64,000 bases of DNA from Paraspadella gotoi (taxonomy: Eukaryota; Chaetognatha). This document shows positions 1 through 12,549 of the stretch, in pieces. Position 1 is the first letter of the stretch. Every line of letters begins with the position of its first letter. The translations under genes and the position numbers were made by a program. The notes under the pieces were generated by a model. The model ran no database searches, was not told the origin of the DNA, and worked only from the letters and a program-made list of their open reading frames with translations. Where the stretch lies: NCBI GenBank assembly GCA_051294375.1, contig CM119265.1:14856963-14920962 (forward strand), in the 5' to 3' direction.

Positions 1-480
1 ACTCGCGGCTCAGTTCATTGCACACTAAAAAGGTTGAGAACGTAACAGTCCTCTTCAGGCGCCGAGTGTTTTTCTTTTTTTTCCGTCTAGTTCGACTCCG
101 ACCGGCATTTCTTTCTTTTGTTTTGAAGAAGAAAACGAGTAAACTTAACGCGATTTTTATTGTTTCTTCCGCGTAAACAGACTAACAAATTATAATGTTT
201 GAATCCGACAAGAAGAGAGAAAAAAATAATATAAACTCCGCACTTCTGTCGGACTTTCCTCCGTTTCGACTTTAAGTTGCGCGCGGGTGCGTTTTTGTAC
301 TACTACCATCGACTGGACGATTGGCGACGACGACACGACGACGACGACTGACCGCACGGACGAAGCTCGTCGTATTCTTCGAAGAGATTTTTCTCCTAGT
401 TTTTTTCTTCGTCTTTTGGTTCACAGTTTCTCATTCCATGATCCATCTTTTATCCATCTCTCTCTCTCTCTCATCGTTCA
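1..480. other. Low-complexity, no gene seen
   Basis: AT-rich start passing into GAC triplet runs near 325-350 and CT-rich sequence from about 460. The open frames here consist of Ser/Leu/Phe or Asp/Arg runs created by the simple repeats. I see no splice-supported coding exon. Confidence 0.5.
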
Positions 481-499
481 TCTCTCTCTCCTCCTCTCT

Positions 500-1345
500 C
501 TCCTCTTCTTCTCTCTTCCTCTCTGTCCTCTCTCCTCTTCTCTCTCCTCTCCTCCCTTTTTTTTCACATGGCATCTTTTCGCTCCAGGACTGAAATCTCA
601 TAGCCTCCATTTGCGCCGCTTTCCCCTTCATCGCCTTTATTTCATCCTTCGTTCCGTCTCGTCCGTCGTCGTCGTCGTCGTCTCGTCTGTTCATCGTCGA
701 CATCATTCGTCTTCCGCCTTCATACTTCTTCTTCGTCTCCGCCCCTGGCCGCGCCCGGGGTTGGGCGGGGGCCTAGCTTTGACATCATCGTCTCGACTCT
801 GCGTTGCCGTCTTCGTCTCTGACCGAATCCTCGGAATCGAAAACGTTCGTTCACGCCGGTCGGCATCTCCGAGACCACGATTAATTTTTATTCCAGAGTT
901 GTCGCCATTGCTCGCCTTAACATAGTATATTCAGTTAGCGACGACAACGAAAACAACAACGACGACGACGAAACTTCAAAAATGATCTCACAATTTGGAT
1001 CCAAGACCGGTTCGAGTTAAAAAGTCGTCCGCCAGAGCGAGCATTCTTTCTTTATCTCTTTCGTAGGCAATTCCCCGTCAGCTCAATCCTTGCCTCACCT
1101 TTCCTCACGAACCCACCTTCCTCCAAGGCCCGACCCGATGCTCCCTTCCGACTCTCCCTCTTTCCATCTTCCAAATCATCTCTCTTTTTTTTTCGTTGGA
1201 TTCATTTCGTTCCACAGAGACTCAACTCGTCCGCTTTCATCTCCTTTTCATCTCTTCTTCTCGACTCATCTCATCTCCATTCATCTGGTTTCGTCTTATT
1301 TCATCCTTTTTTGTCGAGGAAATTTCCCAGGTGGTGGCGGAAAAG
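500..1345. repeat. Noisy duplicate, copy A (partner near 4.85-6.15 kb)
   Basis: Anchors such as CTTAACATAGTATATTCA (near 917) and GACCGGTTCGAGTTAA (near 1004) recur in the same order at about 5,560 and 5,684. The two copies differ by many one- to few-base indels, not mainly by substitutions. This pattern is expected from unpolished long-read sequence placed beside a polished copy. The long Ser/Arg/His-rich open frame in this stretch is not convincing as a gene. Confidence 0.6.
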
Positions 1346-4300
1346 GGGAGGGCGGGGGGTATTTGATTGTCAATTGATTGCACATTTTTTGATTGTATTG
1401 TAAAATTTTTCGGCATATATGACGATATGTTAATATTGCTAATTCTGTAATCCAACAACATTTCCCAATATTATAAGCCATTATCCGACATCCAAACCTA
1501 TGAACATTTTTAAAAAATTTAAAATACTTTTATTATTCTATGATTTTTAGTATTATTATTAATAATTATCTAAAGGTTTTTTCTAAGTAAGATAAAGTTA
1601 ACAATCCTAAAGTCTAATATTAACGTTTCTCTAAGTGTCGGGCTATCCAAATTAAATACAGAGCGGCACTCGAGAGGATCTCTAGTTTGAAATAATTATT
1701 TTATATTTTATTAAATTTTTAAACTTTTCAGACAAGTTTTAAAATGGCTTCCCACAAAGACTATGTAGAATGAATGGTTTTCAAAGTGGTCAAAATTAAA
1801 ACACATAACGGTTGAACTCATTCACTAATTATTCTTAAACTCCTAATAACATATAAAATTCAAGACTGTATTGGCTTCAGTGTATGAAAGCTTTCTGCCT
1901 TTAAATATATTTAAGTGGCAATCTGTAGGGAGTGCACACGAACACATATCTAATTTATATGTTCTATGTGAGAGTGGCTAGTTGAGATTATCCACGGGAA
2001 TAAAATCGAAAATAATTTTATGTAGAGATCATTCTCATTCGTATATATTTCCACAATTTGTTGTGTCACTAGAGAAATATTAGGTATTTACTCTCATATA
2101 TATATTTTATGAAAGATTTTATACTTAAGCTCTTGACTTAGTTTTAAATTCGCATTGACATTTATTTCCGACTACCCAAAAGATTGCATATTTATTTGAG
2201 AAATATAAGAAACTTTAAATAGAACTCCAATAGTTGGTGGTTAATTTTAGTCTTTGATTTCGCGCAAAATAAATGGCGCAAACAAATCATACCTCGTTTA
2301 GAGGAAAATTTTGATATTCTGAGGAATCAAGGGGTAACTAAGTGCTTATCCAATGGCATTCGTCCCAATAAGAAAAGTCGTGCTGATTTTTGGAAACGCC
2401 AGTCGGTAACTATTCACTATAGTTTCGAATTTAATATGAGATTTTATTCTTTATTCATTATTAGTTGTGAAAGGGAAAATAAGAAAAGTTCGCCGAGAAA
2501 TAAGCAACAAAAATAACGGCACTGAAACGTGGTTATTTCAAAAAATAATTCTGGGACATTTTATGTGGACTTTCTGTACTATTATTCTCTCCCTTTTATG
2601 ACCCTTTTAAATTTGATATGTATACTTGGGGTAATTGGGGGCAGTAATTAACCTAAAAAATTTAATATTGCACTTAAAATGAATTTCTTTATAATCAAAA
2701 GTCACCCTTTTTCAAATAGTTTTCTTGCCAAAGAAATTAATTATTTTTACGGGAGGAGTTAAAAATATAAATAAAAAAATACAATTTCAGTTTTTCAATT
2801 GCAATTGGAAGATTAAAATAAAAATAAATTTTATATGAATCAGTACGATCAAAGTACTATTGATAAGGGCCGTATCATTGATTGACTGACTTAATGTACT
2901 TGAATTTTTTGGGTTTATTTTACTGCATCGTCCATTACCCAACACCTTAGAAAAAGGACATAAAAGGTCACGATTTACTCAATGATTCCTACCGATGTGT
3001 TGGTTGCCAGGATTATTACGGTGTAAATATCGACATTATTTCGAATATGCCTTTTTGATGTGTGGGTCGCGCAGTCGCTCGTCTGCACCCGAATCTTAGC
3101 CTCCGGGATAGAAACTGTCACCCATTGCTTTTTTTTTCCCCCCGTTCCATATGTATTAAATAAAAATTATTTGAAAGAACGCATTTGGCATGACGATGCC
3201 ATTGGCTAATTTCTAGTTACCTGTTCCAGGAATCAAATTTTTTAAAACGAGGTTTTTTTTTCCCTTCTAATCTCATCCACCATAAACACACTCATTGGGT
3301 ACTGCAAAATTTCTTATTTTTTCAATTCTACACTTTTGTGTAATTCAGAGAAACATTTAGCGTCACTTCTATAAACTTGGTAAAAAAAGGTAAATGTTCT
3401 GCCAAAATTAAAATCGTTGAGGAATCTACCTATAGTATATTTCCTTTATTCCCTGGACAATGTCACAACCAAAATTATATGAACAATTCTTGACCAATTG
3501 CCTAAAGTAGTTGAAGGCAAAGCTATCATGAGAGCCAGCTATTTTCTGTTATGATGAAGGTTCGTAAATTTGATAGTAGGGGTTTTTTTTTTTAGATATT
3601 TTGAAACCATCTTTGAAAAGAGATTAAAGTTCTTTAAGCTATTGGAATTCATTAAATTTGGTAAATATTATTATATTTAGATCCTCGAGTCTGCTCCTCT
3701 TTTCAATGGATGGCCCATATTAAATAGTTAGCAGAGATGCTTATATTAATTATAGATTTTTAATAACTATTTAAAATATAAAAAACTATGTTTAAAATTA
3801 TTAAAAAATAAGGTTTGAATGGTATATTTGTAAAGGTTTGATGATATACTAATCAGTAACCAAAAATTTTAAAAAAGGATTACTTTTAAGGTAAAGAAAT
3901 TGGAAAAATTGATAGAAATGCAAGCAATATGCCATGAGTTTTTAAAAATGTTGAGAATAATTCTTTTGCTTTAGGGTTAATTTGAATATGTTGTTAAACT
4001 GTTTATAGGCAAAGAATAACATAATTTGCCATTAATAATTCTGTTAGCAGGATTGACAAGTTGAATTTGTTAAAAAATGATTTTTGGCCTGTGCCAAAAA
4101 GTTTATATTAATAAAATGACTGTAATTTATATGCAATGCAGGAACTACCTAAGGCTCACTACTATGACTAGAGATTTAAAAACATAATTATTACAAATAG
4201 GAAGTTATGCATCAATTGAAAAAATGACCCATCAAAGAATATCGCGACTGAGTAAAAATGGGCAAAGAAAAATTCTGGTTTGGATAGTAACTATATTTCT

Positions 4301-4560
4301 TACAGAAGTTTATCAAATCCCTCTTGAGTACAAGTTTAGCAAAATTTTAAGACAAAATTTCAAAAATAATATTAGAGCTGACATGCAGATTTTACCAAAA
4401 AATTTTGACCCAATTTTCAAGAGGTTTAGGCATTATTTTATTTGAATAAATTTGTCTATATTATTGGGCAATTAGCATGACCTCAGTTTTAATCAAGCTT
4501 TCCTTATTATTAAATTCAGCCCATTTACTCCTATTAAATGTGAAAAGTTTTTTTTTGTTA
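1346..4560. other. AT-rich stretch without recognisable gene
   Basis: About 3.2 kb of AT-rich sequence with frequent stops in all frames. It contains a diverged copy of the dispersed repeat described at 58.6 kb (about 2,228-2,700). Otherwise I see nothing I can name. Confidence 0.5.
2228..2700 (+). repeat. Dispersed repeat, diverged copy 1
   Basis: It shares ordered anchors with 58,742-59,030: CCAATAGTT, ACCTCGTTT, GGGGTAACTAAG, CCAATGGCAT, GAAAGGGAAAA, GGGGGCAGTAA and CCTAAAAAATT. No coding capacity is visible. The ends are estimated from where the anchors stop. Confidence 0.6.
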
Positions 4561-4860
4561 CTTTGTTTATTCATTTGTACTTTTTTAATTTTAAGACATT
4601 TAATGGTTATTTTTCTCGGTACTTTTTTGTTATTGTAATTTATTTTATTCTTTACTCGTTTTTTGGTTTTTCTACTTTTCATTTCTTTCTTTTCTTATTT
4701 TATCTTCATCTTTTTTTATTATTCTTTTTCTCTAATTTTTTTTCTTTTTCTTCTTTCTTCGTCTCTCTCTCTCTCATTTTCGTCATTTCACTTCTTTCTT
4801 GTTGTTTCTTTTTTTTCTTTTTCTTTTTTCTGTTTGTGTTTTACTTCTTTCTGTAATGCC
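4560..4860. repeat. T-rich low-complexity tract
   Basis: Runs of TTTC/TTTT with a short CT stretch. The Phe-rich open frames are by-products of the composition. Confidence 0.7.
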
Positions 4861-6150
4861 TCTCATTTCGGGTAATCTTGCTTCTATTACGACAATAAGT
4901 ACTTGGGTTGGTTTTTTTCGATTGTCCGGCTATTATCATCAATTGGGGCATGGAATCTTTGATTGAGTCGAGAATTTTTTGTGTCGGGTGTGGCTCAAAT
5001 ATCCTGTGTATTATCTGCTTGTCTCTGATTCTTCAACTTATTTTCAATGGACAATAGTTTTCGTGGGCTCCAGGGGACTGAAATCGCATCATTAGGGCCA
5101 ATCCGCATTCAGCGCGCTCACTGTTTGTTTCCCGGCATTCCTTACACAATTGAGCGCCTTTTTTTATTTCCATCTTCGTCGTCGTTCGTCGTTTGTACGT
5201 CAAATTGCGATAAAAATATACTGACCGTCAGTGTCACCGGTCATCTTACTACATGAATTCGTTTTTACTTATTATTATCATCGTCTTCCGGCCTGTTCAA
5301 ATCTTCTTATTACTCAGATTTGTTGACGTATCGATCATAGTCAGTTTGTGAATCGTATCGGCGCGTATGTTTTCGTCTGACAATGTTAACCGTGGATGTC
5401 CTTTCGGATTCGGAAAACGGATTCGTTCACGGGAACAGCGGTCGGCTACATCTAGACCGAGATCACCAAGTTTTGACAGGCGATTTAAAATTTTTTTTAC
5501 TGTGCTCTTACCGAGTAGGGCTAATTGGTGGAGATCTAAATAATTGGGACCTAACCGCTTAACATAGTATATTCAAGTGAGATAGAACGAACAAACGAAA
5601 AACAGACCGACGACAAGAACAGCAAACTTCACAAAGAATTTCGAAAGTCTCACCAACACAAATTTTGTGATTATACTCAAGACCGGTTCGAGTTAAATTG
5701 AAAGTCGTCCGCCAGAGCGCGAAGCAATGACAAAATACTTATTACTTTAATACTCTCTTCCCTGTAGAAAAGCAATTGACCTACCGTCAGCTAAACATCC
5801 TTGCTACGTTTCTTCACTCACGAACCCAAACCTTCCTCCCCACGCGCGCGCCGACCGAAAAAAAATCGATGCTCTCACATATAGGCATCTCGACTCACTA
5901 CAACACAACATATTACTACCTCTTCATCAATCTCAGTCGTTAAAAATTTTTTTCGAGAGAGATAGATGTTCTTGCCGATATTTCCACAGAGACTCAAAGA
6001 GAGAGAGATCCGACATGTTCATCTCCAATATATAGATTCCTTCCAGAGACACATCTCATACTCCAATGACATATAGATACGATCGTATAGATTTCATCAC
6101 TTTTTTGTAGAGGAAATTTCACAGAGGTGATTGAGGAAAAAAGGGAGGAG
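4860..6150. repeat. Noisy duplicate, copy B of the 0.5-1.35 kb sequence
   Basis: It repeats the order of copy A, with anchors near 5,070 (CTCCAGGGGACTGAAATC), 5,560 and 5,684, with extra or missing bases throughout. It leads straight into the duplicated block at the 6,602 gap. Likely an unpolished read-derived segment. Confidence 0.6.
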
Positions 6151-6156
6151 CGGGGG

Positions 6157-6506
6157 TGGAAGGGAAGGGGTTGGGGAAGGGTGGCAAAAAACCGGGGGGG
6201 GTAAGTTAGAGGGGCGGCGGAAGACGGTTCTCAAAGTCGGGCGTGCCTGCGGCGTGAGGCGAGTATATCAGTAGGTTTCCGGAAACTTTGGCGTTTCTTC
6301 GAAGCACTTTGAAGGCAGTCGCTAGGGACATTAATGTTTCAAGCTTGTGGTGGAATAGTTCGTTTTGTTTTGTAGATTCTGCTATATTCTTGGGCTGTCG
6401 AACGCGGTAAAATTAAAATTTGTGGTGAACTGAGTTAAGAAAGAAAAATGTGAGAAAAGCAGAGAAAGAGAGATCCGAAGGAAAAACAAAAAAGAGCAGA
6501 GAGACG

Positions 6507-6545
<39 letters not shown>

Positions 6546-6973
6546 GAGAGAGAGAGAGAGGAGGTAGAGAGAGAAGGAAGAGAAGAAGAGAGAGACAGAG
6601 ANNNNNNNNNNNNNNNNNNNNNNNNNTGTAAGGGAAGGGTGTGGGGAAGGGTGGCAAAAAACGGGGGGGGGTAAGTTAAGGGGTCGGCGGAAAGACTGGT
6701 TCTCAAAGGTCGGGTGCCTGCGGCGGAGGCGAGTTATCAGTAGGTTTCGGAAACCTTTGGCGTTTCTTCGAAGCACTTTGAAGCAGTCGACTAGGGCATT
6801 ATGGCTTTCAGCTTTGTGGTGAATATTCGTTTTGTTTTGTGATTCTGCATATCTTGGTGTCGAACGCGGTAAAAATGTAAAATTTGTGTGACTGAGTTAG
6901 AAGGAAATAATTGAAGAAAAGCAAGAGAAAGAGAGATCCGAGAGAACAACAAAAAAGAGCAGCAGAGAAGATT

Positions 6974-7042
<69 letters not shown>

Positions 7043-7075
7043 AGAGAGACAGATGACAGGACAGAGACGAGCAAT
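6157..7075. repeat. Tandem noisy duplication around a gap
   Basis: Copy 1 (about 6,157-6,601) and copy 2 (about 6,627-7,075) both begin with GGGTGGCAAAAAAC-type sequence and run into GA microsatellites. They lie on either side of the gap at 6,602-6,626 and differ by indels. A collapsed or expanded microsatellite locus joined through a gap is the simplest reading. Confidence 0.65.
6602..6626. other. Assembly gap (25 N)
   Basis: Run of N between a GA-repeat and a G-rich segment. Confidence 0.99.
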
Positions 7076-9035
7076 AGAGAGACAGAGAGAAGCGGCGAGG
7101 GTAAAGTATGACGGAGAAGAAGAATTAATATTTCATTTTCTTTCGTCGCTGCCTTGTTTTTCTTTGTCCTAGTTGCTTCTCAACCAGGGGAGAATCGATA
7201 GAATAAAGGTAATAAAGATAGAAAAGAAAGAATAGAAAGAAGAAAAGAAAGAGAAAGTAAAGGAGAACGAAAAGAAAGGAGAAGAAGAGAAAGAAAGAAG
7301 AAAGAAAAGGGGAGAGCGAGAGAGAGAGTAGTGAGGAAGATTGGGTTTTAGTATTTTTCTGACATGTGTTCTTAGGTTTTTGTAGTTTTACTGGGTTTGA
7401 TGGTTCAAACGGATATCAAAGATTCTTGACAACTTGCGACGGTTGAGTTTTTTGGCCAACACTGACTTGTTGCTTTGTCTATATTGCTTTCTCGATGTCC
7501 ATAATAACCTGTTTCTTCATAATTTTAGTTTTTATATTGTGTATTAGGCGCCCGATTTTTTTTAATCTCTCCTTTACTATTGTTGTCCGTCAGTGATTGT
7601 TGTTGCGTTGTTGCCTGTTTTACTCCGTACGGTACGTTCTTTCTGTTTCTTTTCTTTTCTTTTTTGCCTTTCTGTTTCGCTGACTTTAGAATATGTACCG
7701 TTTGTTCGGTTTTAATCATCTGCCGCCTCCTCTTTTTCGTCACACTCCTTTATTTTTTCATCTCAGCTGCTCCAGCACTTCTCAAGCGCTCACCACTGCT
7801 GTCCCTCATTCGGCAATTTCCTGTTCGACTTGTCCTCTTGCCTCACTTTCCCCACTTGGTGGCTTCCCATCACTACTCTCGCTGTTTTCCTCACGCCGCG
7901 CGTCACGTCTCGCTTTATTGAAAGGAATCTGAGCATACACGCACAGCATATAACTAATCCTATAATGGCGGAGCGCGGCGGCGGCGGCGGGCGGGCGGCG
8001 GGCGGCGGGCCGGAGGGCTGGTCGGGCGGGGCGTTGGCGGGCGGGGCGTTGGCGTCAAAGACCGACGAACTGACGCCAAGATGGCTTGCCGTGGAATAAA
8101 TGATAGAGAGGCGCGTTTCTTTCTTTTTGTCATGTGTTACGGTGCGAGCGCTATGTGGGGAGACAGAGACAGAGACAAAGAGAGACAGAGAGAAGCGCGC
8201 GAGGGAAATGACGGAGAAAGAAAATTATATTTCTTTTCTTCGTCGCTGCCTTTTTCTTTCCTAGTTTCATCACCAGGGGAATTAATGAAGGAATAAAGGT
8301 AAGAAAGAAAGAAAGAAAGAAGAAGAAAGGAGAAGAAAGGAGAGAAAAGAAAGGAAGAAGAAAATAAAGAAGAAAGATAAGGGGAAGAGCGAGGAGAGAG
8401 AGAGAGAGAGAGAGATAGAGAGAGAAGAAGAGTAGTTTATTGAAATTCTGTCTTGAGATGGTGTTTAAGAAGGTTGATTGTATTTTCAGGTAAAAGATCA
8501 ACCTGCGTTTGATCAAAGATACAAAAATCTTGACAACTCGACGGTGAGTTTTTGGCAACCTGACTTTTCTCATATCTTTCTCATTCCCTACCCTTCCTTC
8601 ATAATTATTTTTATTTGTGTATTAGCCCCATTTTTTTAATCTCCCTTACTATTTTCCCAGTCATTTTTCGTTTTTCCTTTTCTCATACGGTAAGTTCTCC
8701 CAATCGCTGACTTACCTTTTTCTTTTATCATCTCCCCTCTCTTTTCTCACATCTCCCTTTTTCACTCTAACATCTCTCAAGCCTCACACTGCTTCCCTCT
8801 CCGTTTTCTTCTAGATCTTTCCTTTCCTTTCTGCCTCCTCTCCCCTCTCACTCACCTCCGCTTTTCCTCACCCGCCTCACGTCTCGCTTTATTGAAAGGA
8901 ATTGACAACACGCACAGCAATAACAATCCTAAATGCGACGCGGCGGCGGGCGGCGGCGGGCGGCGGGCGGCGGCGGGCGGCGGCGTCAAAGACGACGACG
9001 ACGCCAATGGCTGCCTGGAATAATGGAAGAGGCCG
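7045..9035. repeat. Second tandem noisy duplication
   Basis: The segment about 7,045-8,105 recurs at about 8,158-9,035 with many indels. Shared landmarks are AGAGAGACAGAGAGAAGCG, TTATTGAAAGGAAT and the GGC-rich block. Each copy ends in a G/C-rich stretch (7,974-8,050 and 8,937-8,990) that resembles a small CpG-rich island. An ATG-led frame over the first GC block gives only Gly/Ala-rich residues and is not conserved in the second copy, so I do not call a gene. Confidence 0.6.
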
Positions 9036-9415
9036 TTTCTTTTTCAGGTACGTCGACGATGGGGTAAGAGAATGTGGGTTTCAAGTTCCCCTGAGATCAG
9101 TGGGATCGTAGAGGATGGAAGGAAAGATCGAAGAGAAAAGCGAAAGAGATGACGTCAAAACTTCACAGTTGAAGTTGATATCGATCCCGGGATCGAGATG
9201 GAGACGTCCACATCGAATCGATCTCGCTTTACGACGATGAGACGGACGACGACGACGACAACCGCGCGAAATACAACTCTAACGATAACGACCTCTGCCG
9301 TTCGAAACCAAAACGAAACAAAGGAACATAAAAGAAAACATAATTCCTTAAATTGATTCTCGGAGATTCGCTGGGATGAAGTTATTGGCTTTTTACTCGC
9401 TTAGCATATGGAATT
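9036..9415. other. Unique segment, no gene called
   Basis: It contains a perfect CRE-type palindrome TGACGTCA at 9,150-9,157 and an Asp-rich frame ending near 9,330. That frame has an in-frame stop at its left edge and no acceptor to bypass it. Confidence 0.3.
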
Positions 9416-9452
<37 letters not shown>

Positions 9453-9589
9453 NNNNNNNNNNNNNNNNNNNNNNNNNNNNNNNNNNNNNNNNNNNNNNNN
9501 NNNNNNNNNNNNNNNNNNNNNNNNNNNNNNNNNNNNNNNNNNNNNNNNNNNNNNNNNNNNNNNNNNNNNNNNNNNNNNNNNNNNNNNNN

Positions 9590-9616
<27 letters not shown>
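9416..9616. repeat. (CT)n microsatellite interrupted by a gap
   Basis: CT dinucleotide repeats on both sides of the N run 9,453-9,589. Confidence 0.95.
9453..9589. other. Assembly gap (137 N)
   Basis: Run of N inside a CT microsatellite. Confidence 0.99.
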
Positions 9617-9625
<9 letters not shown>

Positions 9626-9883
9626 GTCTTATACTTCATATCTTTTTAACCCAAGCTCTTCTTTCTTTACATTCGATTCACTTCTCACCATCGCCCTCTA
9701 TCCACCTAGCGTTTTAGTACTGACTTCTAGGCGCCATCAAACAAATTGAAAGTTTTTCCCCGTCGTTGGAAAACAAAGTTTATGGGTTGTTTATGTGCAT
9801 CGAATGGGATTTGGAAAGGCGCAGGCCGTTCCGCTCTCTTTATGCTTTGTTTCCCGTTGGATGGTCGAGGGAACGACGATATC

Positions 9884-9923
9884 TCTCTTTCTTTCTAGCT
9901 TGCTTGCTTGCTTGCTTGCTTCT

Positions 9924-9962
<39 letters not shown>

Positions 9963-9965
9963 TTT

Positions 9966-9997
<32 letters not shown>

Positions 9998-10260
9998 TTT
10001 TTTTTGATGCTTTTTAGGTTTCTTTCTTGCTTTCTTTCTCGCTAATAACTTTTTTTCTTTCTTTCTTTTTTTTTCTTTCTTGCCTTTTAGGTTTTTTTCT
10101 TGCTTTCTTTCTTGCTAATAACTTTTTTTCTTTGTTTCTTTTTTTTTTCTTGCTTTTTCGGTTTCTTTCTTACTTTCTTTCTAGCTAATAACTTTTTTTA
10201 TTTCTTTACTTCCTTACTTTCTTCTTTTTTTAAAAATGTTTTTTTCTTTTTTCTTTTTTT
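9884..10260. repeat. CTTT/TTTC low-complexity array
   Basis: CTTT tetranucleotide runs with interspersed longer units ending GCTAATAACTTTTT that recur about three times (10,041, 10,114 and 10,184), so a roughly 70-bp higher-order unit is present. Confidence 0.7.
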
Positions 10261-11234
10261 AACTTTATTACTTTTACTCATTTCCTGCTTCATGTTATAT
10301 CTTTAAGTATTCTGTCTTTTAAAACCCTTTTTAAAACTAAGAGGAACAAAGTAGATCTAATTCTGTTTCAATGTTTTTTCTCTCTCAATTTTTTATCCTT
10401 CATCTTTATCCTTTCTATCGAAGATTTTCTCACTCGTCACCCCCCCCCACGCTTCAAAACTCTTCTCATCCCAAAACAGACCCCTCTTCCTTCTCCGCTT
10501 TCCCCCCCCCAAACTCCTGTCTTTATCCAGGGAGCAAAGGTCTGGTTTGCCGTTGGAGCGAGCCACTGATCTAACCGTCTATTAGTCCAGTCATCCACTC
10601 AACTGAAGATGCCTCACAAAATGGCTCGGCTTTCCGCGACGCGCCGGCGTGAAGCCACCCAAACAAATAAACAAACAAATGGAACGACGACGACGACGAC
10701 GACGACGACGAACGCCCAAGGAAAGAGTTTGAGAAGAGAATCTTTTATGATGATCTTTCCTTTGAAGCTGCAAAGGCGCGTAGAAGGGGATCCTGTTTTG
10801 ATTAAGCATCTTTTCAAAATACAGAGACGTCTTTTCTTTTTTCTTTTTTTCTTATTTCTTTTTTTCTTTTTTCTTTTTTTACCCAGCCGCTCAGCCGTTC
10901 TCGCTTATTTCCCCCGAAACTTACTCGTCTAAACTCACCTTTTCGAGTTTCGATCGCGTCTGAGGAGCTCACATCTAATTTTATTCACATTTAAAAAAAA
11001 TTTTTGAATCGACGTTTATTTTGTTATCTTCATTCTGATATGTATGTATGTACGTTTCTCGTTAGTAGTTGTTCCCATGATGCCTCGTCCCCTCTTCCCC
11101 ATTCAACAATTTCAGCATCGAACCATCGAGAAAAAAAAAATGATCGAAAGCAGAAAAGTGACTCGAATTCCATTTGCATGTAAAAGATGACGAGGACGAC
11201 GGCGACGGCGGAAATGGTTCTCGCGCTCCTCCTG

Positions 11235-11235
<1 letters not shown>

Positions 11236-11303
<68 letters not shown>
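11236..11303. repeat. (GA)n microsatellite
   Basis: About 34 GA dinucleotides with one interruption. Confidence 0.95.
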
Positions 11304-11307
<4 letters not shown>

Positions 11308-11657
11308 TTTCAGGTTTTTATTTTGAAAAGTTTTCGAAGCCGAAATGATTTATCCGTAAACACGAGAAAGAGAGTATTCGATTCGTCGCCGGCGGAGTCT
11401 CCGAAGGCAGCGCCGCCTTTAAAGGGACACGTTATTGGGAGGGAACTTTTTGGGTGTTGTCTGTCTGAGCGACGCCGTTATGGGTGGCTGACGAGATGCC
11501 GACAAGTATGGACTGGCAGGAGATGAGCCGACGTTGTTCGTCAGTGAAGAATGAACGGATAAGAATGGATGGATGGATGGATGGATAAATAAATGTCTAC
11601 AAATGGATAAAAGCAAAATAGAAAAAACATAAATTGATAGATTGATAACACATAGTT

Positions 11658-11659
<2 letters not shown>

Positions 11660-11732
<73 letters not shown>

Positions 11733-11765
11733 AACATAGATAGAAGCATAGATAGAAACATAGAT
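11660..11765. repeat. (GATA)n microsatellite
   Basis: About 18 perfect GATA units followed by diverged units. Confidence 0.95.
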
Positions 11766-11890
11766 AGATAGTGATTAATTGATTCTGACACAGGTAGCGT
11801 AAACAGAAACTTACTTGGCTTCAAAACCCGTAAACTACTCTCCCGTTGCCGAGAGCCCATTTGGGAAAAATTGCTGATAAAAAACTCTTT

Positions 11891-11941
<51 letters not shown>

Positions 11942-12093
11942 CATCTCCCAGACCGTAGCATTGTTCTTTTTTTTTCTTTTTTTCTCTCCCTTCTTATTTC
12001 CTCCTCGGCAGCCTCGTTGTTTTGACAGAGGGCGCGCCCATATTTCACCCTTAGTCCCAAAAGATTACAGAAAATGATTCCGGGGTGGCGAAA

Positions 12094-12133
<40 letters not shown>

Positions 12134-12524
12134 CGTTGACGACGCTGAGAACAAAACTGAAACACAAAAGGCAAAGAAGAAGGCATCTCTCATCCTTCCT
12201 TTTTAAAGAAATTAATGAAGCAAACTGTTGGTGGAGATTTTTTTCTTTTTTTTTCTTTCTTTTTTTTTGAAAGAGAGTGGGGAGAGAAAGAAAGGCAGTG
12301 GAGGTGGATTGGGTGATGGGGCTAAAAGCAACGATGGGCGGGGATTCTTTTTCTCCTTGGAGAAGATAAGCATTGACTTGACGGCGTTCTATCGCCAGTA
12401 TTGCGACGGGCGCGCCCCCTCAACAACATCGACAGCAGCCACAGCGCCTCCTACTTCGATATCATCGACGTCGTTGCCCCAAATTTTCTAGGACGTCGAA
12501 AAGGAAGAAAAAGGGGCGACGAAA

Positions 12525-12549
12525 NNNNNNNNNNNNNNNNNNNNNNNNN
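12525..12549. other. Assembly gap (25 N)
   Basis: Run of N. Confidence 0.99.

Larger units (their letters stand above)
10260..12524. other. Microsatellite-rich intergenic sequence
   Basis: No supported gene. It contains GAC triplets (10,685-10,710), GA repeats (11,236-11,303), a GATA array (11,660-11,765), CT repeats (11,894-11,940) and GAC repeats (12,095-12,131). Confidence 0.5.

Noticed and set aside
287-925. 212-codon open frame
   Set aside because: Composed of Ser, Leu, Phe, Arg and His runs generated by CT and GTC repeats; no domain or splice support, and frame not preserved in the copy at 4.9-6.1 kb.
1004-1020. GGTTCGA-like T-loop of a tRNA
   Set aside because: No acceptor, D or anticodon stems can be formed around it; the motif is simply part of the duplicated segment.
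7974-8099. Gly/Ala-rich ATG-led frame in a GC-rich island
   Set aside because: Low complexity, and the duplicated copy near 8,937-9,040 breaks the frame.
9200-9330. Possible Asp-rich C-terminal exon (SISLYDDETDDDDD...)
   Set aside because: An in-frame TGA lies immediately upstream and the nearest acceptor-like CACAG is in front of that stop.
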